DNA of 64,000 nucleotides from Teichococcus wenyumeiae (GCF_003696345.1 NZ_RFLX01000014.1:1-64000), one strand, 5' to 3'; counted from the stretch's first letter, positions 10,176-19,676 are shown. A program made the numbers and translations. Notes: a model not told the origin generated them from the sequence alone.

Positions 10176-11213
10176 TCAAGCGCCAGCGCGGCGCGCGGTC
10201 AATGCGGCGGAAGCCTGTGCCAGCAGCTCGGCAATAATTTCGGCCGCCGGCTGCTCCTTGGTGACCATGCCGACGCTCTGGCCCGCCATCAGGGAACCAT
10301 TCTCGACATCGCCGTCCACCACGGCACGGCGCAGGGCGCCGGCCCAGAAGTGCTCGATCTCGAGCTGCCCGGCATCCTTGGCCACCTCGCCCGCCTTGAA
10401 GCGGCGCAGGACCTCGGCCTGGTGCTCCAGGAAGCGCTTGGTGCCCTCGTTCTGCAAGGCACGCACCGGGATCACCGGGAAGCTCTCGTCCAGCTGCACC
10501 GTCGGCAGGGCGTCGCGCGCCGCGCCGCGGATAAAGGCGCGCTTGAAGTTCGGATGCGCGACGCATTCGGTGGCGCAGACGAAGCGGGTGCCGATCTGCA
10601 CGCCCGCCGCACCCATCTCCAGGTAGGAGAGGATGGCCTCGCCACGGCCGATGCCGCCGGCCACATAGACCGGCACGTCACGGATATGCGGCAGGATCTC
10701 CTGTGCCAGCACTGTCAGGCTGACCGGGCCGATATGCCCGCCGGCCTCGGAGCCCTCGATCACCAGCGCATCGGCGCCGGAGCGCACCAGTTTCTTGGCC
10801 AGCGCCAGCGCGGGCGCGAAGCAGATGACCTTGGCGCCGCCGTCCTTGGCCGCCTTGATGGCGGGCCCGGGCGGGATACCGCCGGCGAAGACGATGTGGC
10901 CGACCCTGGCATTCAGGCAGACCTGCACCAGTTCCATCAGGTTCGGGTGCATGGTGATCAGGTTGACGCCGAAGGGCTTGTCCGTCAGCGCTTGGGTGGC
11001 GGCGATTTCCTCCGCCAGCCGGTCCGGCATCATGGCGCCGCAGGCGATGACGCCGAAGGCGCCGGCATTGGACAGGGCGGCGACCAGGTTGCGCTCGCTC
11101 ACCCAGCTCATCGCCCCGCCCAGGACGGCGTAGCGCGTGCCGAGGAAGGCGGCGCCACGCTGCATCAGCGTGTCCATGGCAGGGTCCAGGGTCATGGGGG
11201 CGAGCACATCCAT
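10176..11213 (-). CDS. Nitronate monooxygenase / FabK-like flavoprotein
   Basis: The 345-residue protein is a TIM-barrel FMN enzyme of the 2-nitropropane dioxygenase family. Landmarks are GGAMSWVSERNL near the start, EGSEAGGHIG in the middle with the conserved histidine, and VAGGIGRGEAILSYLEMGA for FMN phosphate binding. Such enzymes oxidise propionate 3-nitronate and related toxins; some relatives are enoyl-ACP reductases (FabK), but the residues seen favour the nitronate type. It follows lysC by five bases on the same strand, so the two are probably co-transcribed although their roles are unrelated. Confidence 0.85.
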   Translation of the reverse strand: MDVLAPMTLDPAMDTLMQRGAAFLGTRYAVLGGAMSWVSERNLVAALSNAGAFGVIACGAMMPDRLAEEIAATQALTDKPFGVNLITMHPNLMELVQVCLNARVGHIVFAGGIPPGPAIKAAKDGGAKVICFAPALALAKKLVRSGADALVIEGSEAGGHIGPVSLTVLAQEILPHIRDVPVYVAGGIGRGEAILSYLEMGAAGVQIGTRFVCATECVAHPNFKRAFIRGAARDALPTVQLDESFPVIPVRALQNEGTKRFLEHQAEVLRRFKAGEVAKDAGQLEIEHFWAGALRRAVVDGDVENGSLMAGQSVGMVTKEQPAAEIIAELLAQASAALTARRAGA

Positions 11214-11218
11214 CGGCC

Positions 11219-12439
11219 TCAGCCCTCCGCGTCCAGACCGTAGGCGGTGTGCAGGGCGCGCACCGCCAGCTCGGTATATTCCAGGCCCACCAGCACGCTG
11301 GTCTTGATCTCGGAGGTCGAGATGACCTGGATGTTGATGCCCTTCTCGCTCAGCGCCTTGAACATGGTCGCGGCCACGCCGGCATGCGAGCGCATGCCGA
11401 TGCCGACGATGGAGATCTTGGCGACCTCCGGGTCGGTGATCATCGACTCGAACTGGATGACCGGGTGGGCCTTCTCCAGCACTTCCTTAGCGCGCGGCAG
11501 GTCGGTCTTGCCGACCGTGAAGGTCATGTCCGTGGTGCCGTCGGCGCCCAGGTTCTGGACGATCATGTCCACGTTCACATTGGCTTCCGACAGCGGCACG
11601 AAGACCTGCGCGGCGATGCCGGGCCTGTCCGGCACCCGCCGCAGCGTCACCTTGGCCTCGTCGCGGGAATAGGCGACGCCCGTCACCAGCGGCTGTTCCA
11701 CGATCTCATCCTCATCAACGACCATCGAGCCCGGCTTGTCCTCGAAGGAGGACAGGACCTGCACCCGCACCCGCTGCTTCATGGCCAGTTCGACCGAGCG
11801 GGTCTGCAACACCTTGGCGCCGACCGAGGCCAGCTCCAGCATTTCTTCGTAAGCCACCGCCTGCAGCTTGCGTGCCTTGGGCACGATGCGCGGGTCAGTG
11901 GTATAGACGCCGTCGACATCCGTATAGATGTCGCAACGATCCGCCTTCACGGCGGCGGCGATGGCAACGGCCGAGAGGTCCGAGCCGCCCCGGCCGAGGG
12001 TGGTCACGCGGTTGTCCGGGCCGATGCCCTGGAAGCCCGCCACCACCGGCACCTGGCCGGTCTTCATGCGCTCGATCAGCAGGGTGCCGTCGATCTCCTC
12101 GACGCGCGCTTTGCCATGCGCGTTGTCGGTCTTGATCGGGATCTGCCAGCCCTGCCAGGAGCGCGCATCGACGCCGATGGTCTGCAGCGCGATGGCCAGC
12201 AGACCGATCGTCACCTGCTCGCCGGTCGCGACCACGGTGTCGTATTCGCGGGCATCGTGCAGCGGCGACAGCTCGGTGCACCATTTCACCAGCTGGTTGG
12301 TGGTGCCGGACATGGCGGAAACCACCACGGCCACCTCGTTGCCCGCATCGACTTCCCGTTTCACGCGGTTGGCGACGTTGCGGATACGGTCCAGATCGGC
12401 GACGGAAGTGCCGCCGAACTTCATCACGATACGTGCCAT
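11219..12439 (-). CDS. lysC: Aspartate kinase
   Basis: Aspartate kinase phosphorylates L-aspartate, the entry to lysine, threonine, methionine and diaminopimelate synthesis. The 406-residue protein has the kinase signature KFGGTSV at 7-13, GRGGSDLSA in the catalytic domain, and two C-terminal ACT domains (about 265-400) that normally give feedback inhibition by lysine and threonine. It is an alpha/beta-type sequence in which an internal start could produce a small subunit. It begins with ATG at 12439, divergent from ubiG. Confidence 0.96.
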   Translation of the reverse strand: MARIVMKFGGTSVADLDRIRNVANRVKREVDAGNEVAVVVSAMSGTTNQLVKWCTELSPLHDAREYDTVVATGEQVTIGLLAIALQTIGVDARSWQGWQIPIKTDNAHGKARVEEIDGTLLIERMKTGQVPVVAGFQGIGPDNRVTTLGRGGSDLSAVAIAAAVKADRCDIYTDVDGVYTTDPRIVPKARKLQAVAYEEMLELASVGAKVLQTRSVELAMKQRVRVQVLSSFEDKPGSMVVDEDEIVEQPLVTGVAYSRDEAKVTLRRVPDRPGIAAQVFVPLSEANVNVDMIVQNLGADGTTDMTFTVGKTDLPRAKEVLEKAHPVIQFESMITDPEVAKISIVGIGMRSHAGVAATMFKALSEKGINIQVISTSEIKTSVLVGLEYTELAVRALHTAYGLDAEG

Positions 12440-12555
12440 GCGCTTTGAAGGATCGGTCCGAGAATGAAACGGATACCCGCCACGGTTGCGGCGGGCGAAG
12501 GGGTGCGACAGATAACGGGCAGCGCGCTGCGCCGCAACCAGGGATGAAGGCCACC

Positions 12556-13272
12556 ATGACCAGCACCGCCACTCCGGGCGAGATCGCCAAGTTCGACGCC
12601 CTGGCCGCCGAGTGGTGGGACCCGAACGGCCCCATGGCCCCGCTGCATGCCATGAACCCGCTGCGCTGCGGCTGGATCGCCCGGCATCTGGCGCGGGGCG
12701 GCGACCCGGCGCGCCTGGGCGGCCTGTCGCTGCTGGACGTGGGTTGCGGCGCCGGCCTCGCCTCGGAAGGCATGGCGAAGCTGGGGGCGAAGGTCACAGG
12801 CCTGGATGCCGCCCCCGCCGCGCTGGCCGTGGCCCGCACCCATGCCGCCGAGAGCGGGCTGGAGATCGACTACCGTGAGGGAATGCCGGAGGACCTGATC
12901 GCCGGCGGCAGCCGGTTCGATGCCGTGATGGCGCTGGAGGTGATCGAGCACGTGGCCGACCGCGCCGCCTTCCTCGATGCCCTGGCGGCGCTGGTGAAGC
13001 CGGGCGGGATGGTCTTCCTTTCCACCCTCAACCGCACGGCGCGGTCCTTCCTCTTCGCCAAGCTGGGCGCGGAATACCTGCTGCGGCTGCTGCCGCGCGG
13101 CACGCATGACTGGAAGATGTTCGTCACCCCCGCCGAACTCGGCGCCGAGGCGCGCCGGGCGGGGCTGCGGGTCACCGCCATCAGCGGCATGACGCCCGGT
13201 GGGCCGAGGCAGGGCTGGCGCGCCACGCCGGACGTGGCGGTCAACTACATCGTGGCGCTGACCAAGGACTGA
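12556..13272 (+). CDS. ubiG: Ubiquinone biosynthesis O-methyltransferase UbiG
   Basis: UbiG carries out both O-methylations in ubiquinone synthesis at the inner membrane. The chosen ATG (12556) gives 238 residues and has GAAGG six bases upstream; a further upstream ATG (12544) is possible. The start EIAKFDALAAEWWDPNGPM is the family signature, and DVGCGAG at 61-67 binds S-adenosylmethionine. Its position beside lysC is common in alphaproteobacteria. It is convergent with DUF1178. Confidence 0.95.
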   Translation: MTSTATPGEIAKFDALAAEWWDPNGPMAPLHAMNPLRCGWIARHLARGGDPARLGGLSLLDVGCGAGLASEGMAKLGAKVTGLDAAPAALAVARTHAAESGLEIDYREGMPEDLIAGGSRFDAVMALEVIEHVADRAAFLDALAALVKPGGMVFLSTLNRTARSFLFAKLGAEYLLRLLPRGTHDWKMFVTPAELGAEARRAGLRVTAISGMTPGGPRQGWRATPDVAVNYIVALTKD

Positions 13273-13296
13273 GGCTGGGCGGTTAGCTGTCCGCCA

Positions 13297-13779
13297 TCAC
13301 CCGTCCGCCCTGGGCACCCAGGGCAGGCGAGCGATGTCGATGCCCTCTTCCTGCAGGGCCTCAGCATCGGCGTCGCTGGCCTCGCCATAGATGCCGCGGA
13401 ATTCGGTTTCGCCTCGGTGCATCTTGCGAGCCTCGTCGGCGAAGCCGGAGCCGACATAGTCGCAGTTCTTCTCCACCTCGGCCCGCATGCGCTGCAACAG
13501 CGCCACCATCTGGGCCGGAATCGGCCCGGCGGCGGCCTGCTGCTGCGGGCCGGGCGGGGGCTGCGGCGCGGGTGCCGGCACGGCTTCCACCGGCTCGGCC
13601 GCCTTGGTGCGGCCCTTCTTCGGGATCGCCGGCGCCATCAGCGCGCGGGACACCTTGCCGCTGCCGCAGACCGGGCATTCCACCAGCTCCGCCGCGGCCA
13701 GCTTCTCGAACGCGGCGCTGTCCTTGTACCAGCCGTCGAACTCATGCGCCTGGTCGCAGCGCAACTGGTAGTGGATCAT
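13297..13779 (-). CDS. DUF1178 family protein
   Basis: A 160-residue protein with the family's zinc-ribbon-like start: MIHYQLRCDQAHEFDGWY, then CPVC at 35-38, about 27 residues after the first cysteine. A Pro/Ala-rich linker follows, then the conserved C-terminal helical part containing SGFADEARKMHRGE. Function is unassigned. Its ATG overlaps the grxC stop by one base, so the two are translated together. Confidence 0.88.
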   Translation of the reverse strand: MIHYQLRCDQAHEFDGWYKDSAAFEKLAAAELVECPVCGSGKVSRALMAPAIPKKGRTKAAEPVEAVPAPAPQPPPGPQQQAAAGPIPAQMVALLQRMRAEVEKNCDYVGSGFADEARKMHRGETEFRGIYGEASDADAEALQEEGIDIARLPWVPRADG

Positions 13780-14039
13780 CAGGCAGCCTGCAGAAGAGGG
13801 TCCAGCTTGCCGGACCGGTCCAGCGCGAAAAGGTCGTCGCAGCCACCCACCGCCTGATCGTTGATGAAGATCTGCGGCACCGTGGTGCGACCGCCCGAGC
13901 GGCGGATGGCATCCTCACGCTCGGACGAGCCGTGCGGGGAATCGTATTCGGTGAACTGCACGCCCTTGCGGCTCAGCAGCGTCTTGGCGCGCGAGCAGTA
14001 GGGGCAGAACGGAGTGGTGTAAATTTCGACCTTGGCCAT
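13779..14039 (-). CDS. grxC: Glutaredoxin 3
   Basis: An 86-residue dithiol glutaredoxin with the active site CPYC at 12-15, the cis-proline segment TVPQIF and the glutathione-binding GGCDD. It reduces disulfides and glutathione adducts in the cytoplasm. I reject an N-terminal extension to 14150, which matches no glutaredoxin and would run into comF. It is coupled to DUF1178, and the comF stop lies four bases upstream, so comF-grxC-DUF1178 is one operon, a widely kept order in alphaproteobacteria. Confidence 0.95.
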   Translation of the reverse strand: MAKVEIYTTPFCPYCSRAKTLLSRKGVQFTEYDSPHGSSEREDAIRRSGGRTTVPQIFINDQAVGGCDDLFALDRSGKLDPLLQAA

Positions 14040-14043
14040 GCGC

Positions 14044-14886
14044 TCACACATCGTTGTCTGGCGCGCTGCGGTCAAGAGGATTGCGGAGGGATGACGCTTC
14101 CGCGCCATCCGCCAGCGCCGGGTCCGGCACCCGCGCCGCCGCCAGCACATCCACCCGCGCGGCGCCCGCCGCCAGCAGCAGCCGCGCGCAGGCCGTCACG
14201 GTGGCGCCCGAGGTCAGCACGTCATCCACCAGCACCAGCCGCCTGCCCCGCACCCGCGCCGCCGCGCGGCGGGAGAGCGTGAAGGCATCCTCCAGGATCG
14301 CCGCCCGCTCCGCCGCGCCGAAGCCCACCAGCGCGGGCGTGGCATGGCGGCGGCGCAGCAGGTCCGGCACCCAGGGAACGCCGGAAAGGCGGGACAGCCG
14401 CCCCGCCAGCAGCGCCGCTTGGTTGTAGCGCCGCTTCAGCAGCCGCCAGCGGTGCAGCGGCACCGGCAGCAGCAGGTCGGCCTCGGCCAGCAGGGCGCGG
14501 CCGGCATGGGCCATCTGCCGGGCGATCGGCCCGGCCAGCTCGGTGCGGTCGCCGTATTTCAATGGCAGCAGCAGGCGGCGGGAGCCGGCGTCGTAGAGAT
14601 AGGCGGCACGCGCCTGCCGGTATTCCGGTGCGCGCCGCAGGCAGCCCGCGCAATGCAGCGGCCCGCCGCCCGGCGGCGGCTGCCCCTGGCCACTATGGAT
14701 GAAAGGCACGCCGCAGCGGTGGCAGAGCGGGGCGCCAATCAGCGTCACCTGTCCGAAGCAGGTCGCGCAAAGCGTTCCATTCGTGGGCACAAGGCCGGAG
14801 CAGCAAAGGCAACGGGGCGGCAGCAGCGTGTCCAGCACCGCCCCGCCCATCCATCGCAGCCCGCGCGTCACGACCTGTGCATCCAT
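14044..14886 (-). CDS. ComF family phosphoribosyltransferase-like protein
   Basis: A 280-residue ComF protein with an N-terminal double zinc ribbon (C26, C28/C29, C40, C43, C55, C58) and a C-terminal phosphoribosyltransferase-like domain with the PRPP loop VLVDDVLTSGATV. In naturally competent bacteria ComF helps DNA uptake or processing; in alphaproteobacteria its job is not proven. I use ATG 14886; a start at 14937 would add 17 residues that look unlike the family and overlap the divergent methyltransferase leader. First gene of the comF-grxC-DUF1178 operon. Confidence 0.9.
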   Translation of the reverse strand: MDAQVVTRGLRWMGGAVLDTLLPPRCLCCSGLVPTNGTLCATCFGQVTLIGAPLCHRCGVPFIHSGQGQPPPGGGPLHCAGCLRRAPEYRQARAAYLYDAGSRRLLLPLKYGDRTELAGPIARQMAHAGRALLAEADLLLPVPLHRWRLLKRRYNQAALLAGRLSRLSGVPWVPDLLRRRHATPALVGFGAAERAAILEDAFTLSRRAAARVRGRRLVLVDDVLTSGATVTACARLLLAAGAARVDVLAAARVPDPALADGAEASSLRNPLDRSAPDNDV

Positions 14887-14963
14887 GGCCACCTGAATAT
14901 CACGAATCCGTGAAACTGACGAAGCCCTTGCAGCCATGCCACCCTCCGGCGCATCAGCGCCGC

Positions 14964-15854
14964 ATGAGCGATACGATGCAGGTATTCGACCGCACGCTGG
15001 TGCGGCGGCGGCGGGAAAAGGCGGCGGCCGGTATTGGCGCCGTGGCCCCCATCCTGGACGCGGCGGCCGAGCGGCTGCTGGACCGGCTGGACGACACCAC
15101 CCGCAGCTTCACCCGGGCGCTGGAGATCGGTGGCCGTGGCAGCGTCGCGCCGGCGCTGAAGGCACGCGGCATTCCCTTCGTGGTCTCAGCCGACCTGGCG
15201 CCTGGCATGGCGCGCGGTGCTGGCGGCCTGCCGGTGGCGGCGGATGAGGAATGGCTGCCCTTCGCCGCCGGCAGCTTCGACCTGATCGTGGCCAGCCTGT
15301 CCCTGCACTGGGTCAACGACCTGCCCGGGGCCCTGGTGCAGATCCGCCGCGCCCTGGCGCCCGACGGCCTCTTCCTGGCCAGCCTGCCGGCGCTGGGCAC
15401 CCTGCAGCCCCTGCGGGAAGCCCTGGGCGCCGCCGAATCCGAGCTGCGTGGCGGCATCAGCCCGCGCATCTCGCCCTTCCCCGAATTGCAGGACGGTGCC
15501 TCCCTGCTGCAGCGCGCCGGCTTCGCGCTGCCGGTGGCGGACCGCGAGCGGCTGTCCCTGCATTACCGCACCCCGCTGGCGCTGCTGCGGGACCTGCGTG
15601 CTGCTGGCGAAGGCAATGCCACCCTGGCCCGCGATTCCCGCATCCCGCCCCGGGACCTGTTCCCCCTGGCGCTGTCCCGCCTGCCGGTGACGGAGGAAGG
15701 CCTGCCGGTGATGCTGGAGATGCTGGTGCTGACGGGCTGGTCCCCTTCCCCCACCCAGCAGCAGCCGGCGCGCCCCGGCAGCGCCAATGCCCGGCTGGCC
15801 GATGCCCTGGGCACGGTCGAGCACAAGGCAGGCGAGCGCGGCCGGCCTCACTGA
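14964..15854 (+). CDS. SAM-dependent methyltransferase/hydroxylase, NDUFAF5-like
   Basis: The 296-residue protein starts MSDTMQVFDRTLVRRRRE, typical of the bacterial homologues of mitochondrial NDUFAF5, which modifies an arginine of complex I subunit NDUFS7. A class I methyltransferase fold follows, with the SAM region around RALEIGGRGSVA and FDLIVASLSLHWVNDLPG. The divergent pairing with comF is common in alphaproteobacteria. A role in complex I assembly is inferred from the family. A BioC-like malonyl-ACP methyltransferase is the alternative. Confidence 0.82.
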   Translation: MSDTMQVFDRTLVRRRREKAAAGIGAVAPILDAAAERLLDRLDDTTRSFTRALEIGGRGSVAPALKARGIPFVVSADLAPGMARGAGGLPVAADEEWLPFAAGSFDLIVASLSLHWVNDLPGALVQIRRALAPDGLFLASLPALGTLQPLREALGAAESELRGGISPRISPFPELQDGASLLQRAGFALPVADRERLSLHYRTPLALLRDLRAAGEGNATLARDSRIPPRDLFPLALSRLPVTEEGLPVMLEMLVLTGWSPSPTQQQPARPGSANARLADALGTVEHKAGERGRPH

Positions 15855-15924
15855 TCGTTTCGCAGGCCAGCCATCGCCTGCAAAACCTTGCAACCCGCGG
15901 GCACGCCGCGCATCTTCCGCCATT

Positions 15925-16725
15925 ATGGAACAAACGGCTTCTGAGTCCCGCCGCATCGTGCTGCATGCGCCGGAAGATTTCGTCGGCATGCGCCGCGCCG
16001 GGCAGCTCGCGGCCGCCACGCTGGACATGATCACGCCGCACGTGCGTCCAGGCGTGACGACGGGTGCGCTGGACAAGCTCATCCTTGACTTCATCGAGGC
16101 GAATGGCGCGGTTTCGGCCACCGTCGGCTACCGCGGCTATCAGCACGCCTCCTGCATCTCCATCAACCATGTGGTCTGCCACGGCATTCCGGGCACCAAG
16201 GTGCTGATGGACGGGGATATCCTGAACATCGACGTCACGGTCATCCTGGATGGCTGGTACGGCGACACCAGCCGCATGTACGTGGCCGGCAACGCCAATA
16301 CCAAGGCCAAGCTGCTGATGGACGTGACCTATGAAAGCCTGATGCGCGGCATCAAGGCGGTGCGCCCCGGTGCCCGCCTGGGCGATATCGGCCACGCCAT
16401 CCAGAGCTACGTGGAGAAGCAGCGCTTCTCGGTGGTGCGGGACTTCTGCGGCCATGGCATCGGCCGCACCTTCCATGCCGCGCCCAACGTGCTGCATTTC
16501 GGCCGCCCCGGCGAAGGCCCGGTGCTGAAGCCCGGCATGTTCTTCACCATCGAGCCCATGGTGAATGTCGGCCGCCCCGAGGTGAAGGTGCTGGACGATG
16601 GCTGGACCGCCGTGACGCGCGACCGCAGCCTTTCGGCGCAGTTCGAGCACATGATCGGCGTCACCGAGGACGGCTGCGAGGTCTTCACCTATTCCCCGGC
16701 CGGGCTGCACAAGCCGCCCTACTAA
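15925..16725 (+). CDS. map: Methionine aminopeptidase, type I
   Basis: Map removes the initiator methionine from nascent proteins. The 266-residue protein has the pita-bread fold ligands in order: DILNIDVTVILDGWYGD with two aspartates, CGHGIGRTFH with the ligand histidine, and FTIEPM with a ligand glutamate. It has no N-terminal zinc finger, so it is type Ia. I chose ATG 15925 because upstream codons overlap the methyltransferase gene and do not match the family. radC follows 56 bases later. Confidence 0.95.
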   Translation: MEQTASESRRIVLHAPEDFVGMRRAGQLAAATLDMITPHVRPGVTTGALDKLILDFIEANGAVSATVGYRGYQHASCISINHVVCHGIPGTKVLMDGDILNIDVTVILDGWYGDTSRMYVAGNANTKAKLLMDVTYESLMRGIKAVRPGARLGDIGHAIQSYVEKQRFSVVRDFCGHGIGRTFHAAPNVLHFGRPGEGPVLKPGMFFTIEPMVNVGRPEVKVLDDGWTAVTRDRSLSAQFEHMIGVTEDGCEVFTYSPAGLHKPPY

Positions 16726-16781
16726 GCCCCTGGACTTGCTCCCCGGTTCCGCTGAAGCTGGCGGCAACCGAGGGAGGCCGG

Positions 16782-17537
16782 ATGCGCAAGCAGCGCGGCA
16801 TGGCGGAAGTGGGGTTTGGCCTCCTTCCGCCGGATGATATGCCGGGAAGCGTGGCCGCCCCCGTCGCGGCCTCGGCCGAGGGCCATCGCGCCCGGATGCG
16901 CGGCAAGCTGCTGGCCGCCGGCGGCGAGGCCCTGCTGGACCATGAGCTGCTGGAGATGCAGCTCTTCCTCGCCCTGCCCCGCCGCGACACCAAGCCCATC
17001 GCCCGCGCGCTGCTGGCCCGCTTCGGCAGCTTCGGCAATGCCATCTCCGCCCCCGTGGAGGCGCTGCGGCAGGTGGAAGGCATGGGCGATGCCGCCATCG
17101 CCGCGCTGAAGACCGTGCAGGCCGCCGCCCTGCGGCTGATGCGGGAGGAGGTGCTGGACCGCCCCCTGCTGAACAACTGGGACCGGCTGCTGGGCTACCT
17201 CAACGCCGTGCTGGCGCGGGAGCAGGTCGAGCAGTTCCGCATCCTCTTCCTCGATTCCCGGAACAGGCTGATCGCCGATGAGGCGCAGGCGCGCGGCACG
17301 GTGAACCACACGCCGGTCTACCCGCGCGAGGTCGTGAAGCGCTGCCTGGAGTTGCAGGCCACGGCACTGATCCTGGTGCACAACCATCCCAGCGGCGACC
17401 CCACCCCCAGCGGCGCGGATATTGAAATGACAGCCGAGATCAAGCAGGGCGCCGCCACCTTGGGCATCGTGGTGCATGACCATCTGATCATCGGCAATGG
17501 CCGGCACCTTTCCTTCCGGCGTGAAGGGCTGCTTTAA
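16782..17537 (+). CDS. radC: RadC family JAB domain protein
   Basis: A 251-residue protein with a helix-hairpin-helix-like N-terminal part and a C-terminal JAMM metal-binding domain: H200, H202 and D213 in HNHPSGDPTPSGAD. Despite the name, a DNA-repair role has not been supported experimentally in several bacteria. The start ATG has GGGAGG eight bases upstream. It follows map closely, a frequent neighbour in alphaproteobacteria, and the ClC gene follows after 15 bases. Confidence 0.92.
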   Translation: MRKQRGMAEVGFGLLPPDDMPGSVAAPVAASAEGHRARMRGKLLAAGGEALLDHELLEMQLFLALPRRDTKPIARALLARFGSFGNAISAPVEALRQVEGMGDAAIAALKTVQAAALRLMREEVLDRPLLNNWDRLLGYLNAVLAREQVEQFRILFLDSRNRLIADEAQARGTVNHTPVYPREVVKRCLELQATALILVHNHPSGDPTPSGADIEMTAEIKQGAATLGIVVHDHLIIGNGRHLSFRREGLL

Positions 17538-17552
17538 GCCAGCGCAAGCCGC

Positions 17553-19343
17553 ATGGTCCTCCGGATGCCCCGAAGCAAGTTCCCGCACCTGTCCCATCTG
17601 CATCTGCGCCGTGGCGCCGTCGCCCTGCGTGGCTGGGTGCGGCAGACGGAGATGGGCCTCATCCTCATGGCGGTGGTGGTGGGGGCGGTGTCGGGCCTGC
17701 TCGCCGTCGCCATCGGCGCCGTCGCGCAAGGCGCGCATGTCCTGTTCTTCGGGCCGGAGGCGACGCATGGGCTGTCCGCGCTGCGGGAAGCCTCGCCCTG
17801 GGCGCTGCTGCTGCTGCCGGCCCTGGGCGGGCTGCTGCTGGGCGGGCTGAACCGGCTGCTGGCCCGCTACCGGCCCCGCAGCCCTGTCGACCCCATCGAG
17901 GCCAATGCGCTGCACGGCGGCCGCCTGTCCCTGAACGACGGCGTCGTGGTGGTGGCGCAGAACCTGGTCTCCAACGGCTTCGGCGCCTCCGTGGGGCTGG
18001 AGGCGGGCTATACCCAGATCGCCGGCGGCGTGGCCTCCCGCCTCGGGCGGCTCTTCGGGCTGCGGCGCGGCGACCTGCGGGTGCTGGTGGGCTGCGGCGC
18101 CGCCGGCGCCATCGCCGCCGCCTTCGACGCGCCGCTGACCGGCACCTTCTATGCCTTCGAGCTGGTGGTGGGCGTCTATTCCATCGTCACCCTGGCACCC
18201 GTGGTCACCAGTGCCGTGGTCGCCGTGCTGCTGGCCCGGCTGATCCGCGGAGAGAATGCCATGTTGGCCGTGGGCGGCGGCGTCGCCCCGGATGTGGAAG
18301 GCTATGGCCTGGCACTGCTGCTCGGCCTGCTGTGCGGCCTGGCCGGCATCGCCCTGATGCGCGGCGTGACGCTGACGGAGCAATGGCTGCGCCAGGGCAT
18401 TCCCTGGCCCAACCTGCGGCCGGCGGTGGGCGGGCTGGTGGTGGGGGCGCTGGCGCTGATCACCCCCGGGGTGCTCTCAGCCGGGCATGGCTCGCTGCAC
18501 AAGCTCTTCCTGACCGAAAGCACGCTGGGCGCCGTGGCGCTGCTGCTGGTGCTGAAGGCGGTGGCCTCGGCCGTTTCCATCGGCTCGGGCTTCCGTGGCG
18601 GCCTGTTCTTCGCCTCGCTGCTGCTGGGGGCGCTGCTGGGGCAGTGCTTTGCGGCCGTGTTGGCCATCCTGATGCCGCCGGGGGTGGATGCGGTCTTCCT
18701 GATCACGGTGGGCACCAGCGCCTTCGGGGCCGCAGTGATCGGCGCGCCCCTGGCCATGACCTTCCTGGCGCTGGAGATGACCGGCAATTTCGGCCTGACC
18801 GGCGCGGTGCTGGTGGCGGTGATCGCCGCCTCCGTCACGGTGCGGCGGCTCTTCGGCTATTCCTTCGCCACCTGGCGCTTCCATCTGCGTGGCGAGACCA
18901 TCCGCAGCGCCCGCGACATCGGCTGGCTGCGCGACCTGACGGTGGGCAAGCTGATGCGGCGGAACGTGCGCACGGTGAAGACGGATACCCGCCTTTCCTC
19001 CTTCCGCCGCGACTTCCCGCTGGGCGCCGAAAGCCGGGTGGTGGCGGTGGATGAGGCCGACCGTTATGCCGGCATCATCTCGGTCGCCGACGCGCATGCC
19101 GAGACATCGGACGAGCTGGAGACCATCGCGCCGCTGCTGCAGCACCCCAAGACGCCGCTGCTGCCGGCCATGAACGCCAAGGAGGCCATGGCCGTCTTCG
19201 ATGCCACGGAAAGTGAGGCGCTGGCGGTGGTGGACAGCGCCGACCATTGCAACGTCATCGGGCTGCTGACCCAGGCCCATCTGCTGCGCCGCTATGGTGA
19301 GGAACTGGAAAAGCGCCGTACCGAGGAACTGGGCAGCGCCTGA
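17553..19343 (+). CDS. ClC-type chloride channel/proton antiporter with C-terminal CBS-like region
   Basis: The 596-residue protein has about ten membrane segments between 35 and 445 and the ClC signatures: the gate glutamate E150 in VGLEAGYTQ (equivalent to GREGP in E. coli ClcA) and GSGFRGGLFFASLL in the second half. The retained gate glutamate suggests chloride/proton exchange. The last 140 residues form a soluble region with a degenerate CBS pair, which could sense nucleotides. It begins 15 bases after radC and ends six bases from the convergent YciI gene. Confidence 0.9.
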   Translation: MVLRMPRSKFPHLSHLHLRRGAVALRGWVRQTEMGLILMAVVVGAVSGLLAVAIGAVAQGAHVLFFGPEATHGLSALREASPWALLLLPALGGLLLGGLNRLLARYRPRSPVDPIEANALHGGRLSLNDGVVVVAQNLVSNGFGASVGLEAGYTQIAGGVASRLGRLFGLRRGDLRVLVGCGAAGAIAAAFDAPLTGTFYAFELVVGVYSIVTLAPVVTSAVVAVLLARLIRGENAMLAVGGGVAPDVEGYGLALLLGLLCGLAGIALMRGVTLTEQWLRQGIPWPNLRPAVGGLVVGALALITPGVLSAGHGSLHKLFLTESTLGAVALLLVLKAVASAVSIGSGFRGGLFFASLLLGALLGQCFAAVLAILMPPGVDAVFLITVGTSAFGAAVIGAPLAMTFLALEMTGNFGLTGAVLVAVIAASVTVRRLFGYSFATWRFHLRGETIRSARDIGWLRDLTVGKLMRRNVRTVKTDTRLSSFRRDFPLGAESRVVAVDEADRYAGIISVADAHAETSDELETIAPLLQHPKTPLLPAMNAKEAMAVFDATESEALAVVDSADHCNVIGLLTQAHLLRRYGEELEKRRTEELGSA

Positions 19344-19349
19344 GCATCC

Positions 19350-19676
19350 TCACGCCGCCGTCTGCGGGCCCACCAGCGGCTTGTAGGGGAGCTGCGCCAC
19401 CCGCCCGGGATGGATGGTGACGTTCTTCCAGACGCCTTCCTGGGTATAGGGGTCCTGGGCCAGCCAGGCGCGCACCGCGGCTTCGTCCGGCAGGTCCAGC
19501 ACCACCACGGAGCCGACCATGTTGCCGTCCGGTCGGTCCAGCAGAGCGATGCCGGCCAGCAGCTCGCCCCGCCGGGCGCAGGGCTCGACACGCTCCATGT
19601 GGCGGGGGCGCGCGGTGGAGCGGCGCTGCAGCGCACCGGCATCCATGCCGTCATGGGCGATGACCACGAAGACCAT
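19350..19676 (-). CDS. YciI-like protein
   Basis: A 108-residue YciI-fold protein starting MVFVVIAHDGMD, with the family's conserved His and Asp region and the segment FLDLPDEAAVRAWL-like VVVLDLPDEAAVRAWLAQDP before GVW. The fold is a ferredoxin-like dimer; some relatives dehalogenate or isomerise small molecules, but this one cannot be assigned. The upstream extension to 19748 is rejected because it does not match the family. It lies alone between the ClC gene and the AarF gene. Confidence 0.8.
   Translation of the reverse strand: MVFVVIAHDGMDAGALQRRSTARPRHMERVEPCARRGELLAGIALLDRPDGNMVGSVVVLDLPDEAAVRAWLAQDPYTQEGVWKNVTIHPGRVAQLPYKPLVGPQTAA

Noticed and set aside
12433-12555. Upstream extension of ubiG from 12433
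   Set aside because: The 41 extra residues do not match UbiG and overlap the lysC start region; ATG 12556 has a Shine-Dalgarno sequence.
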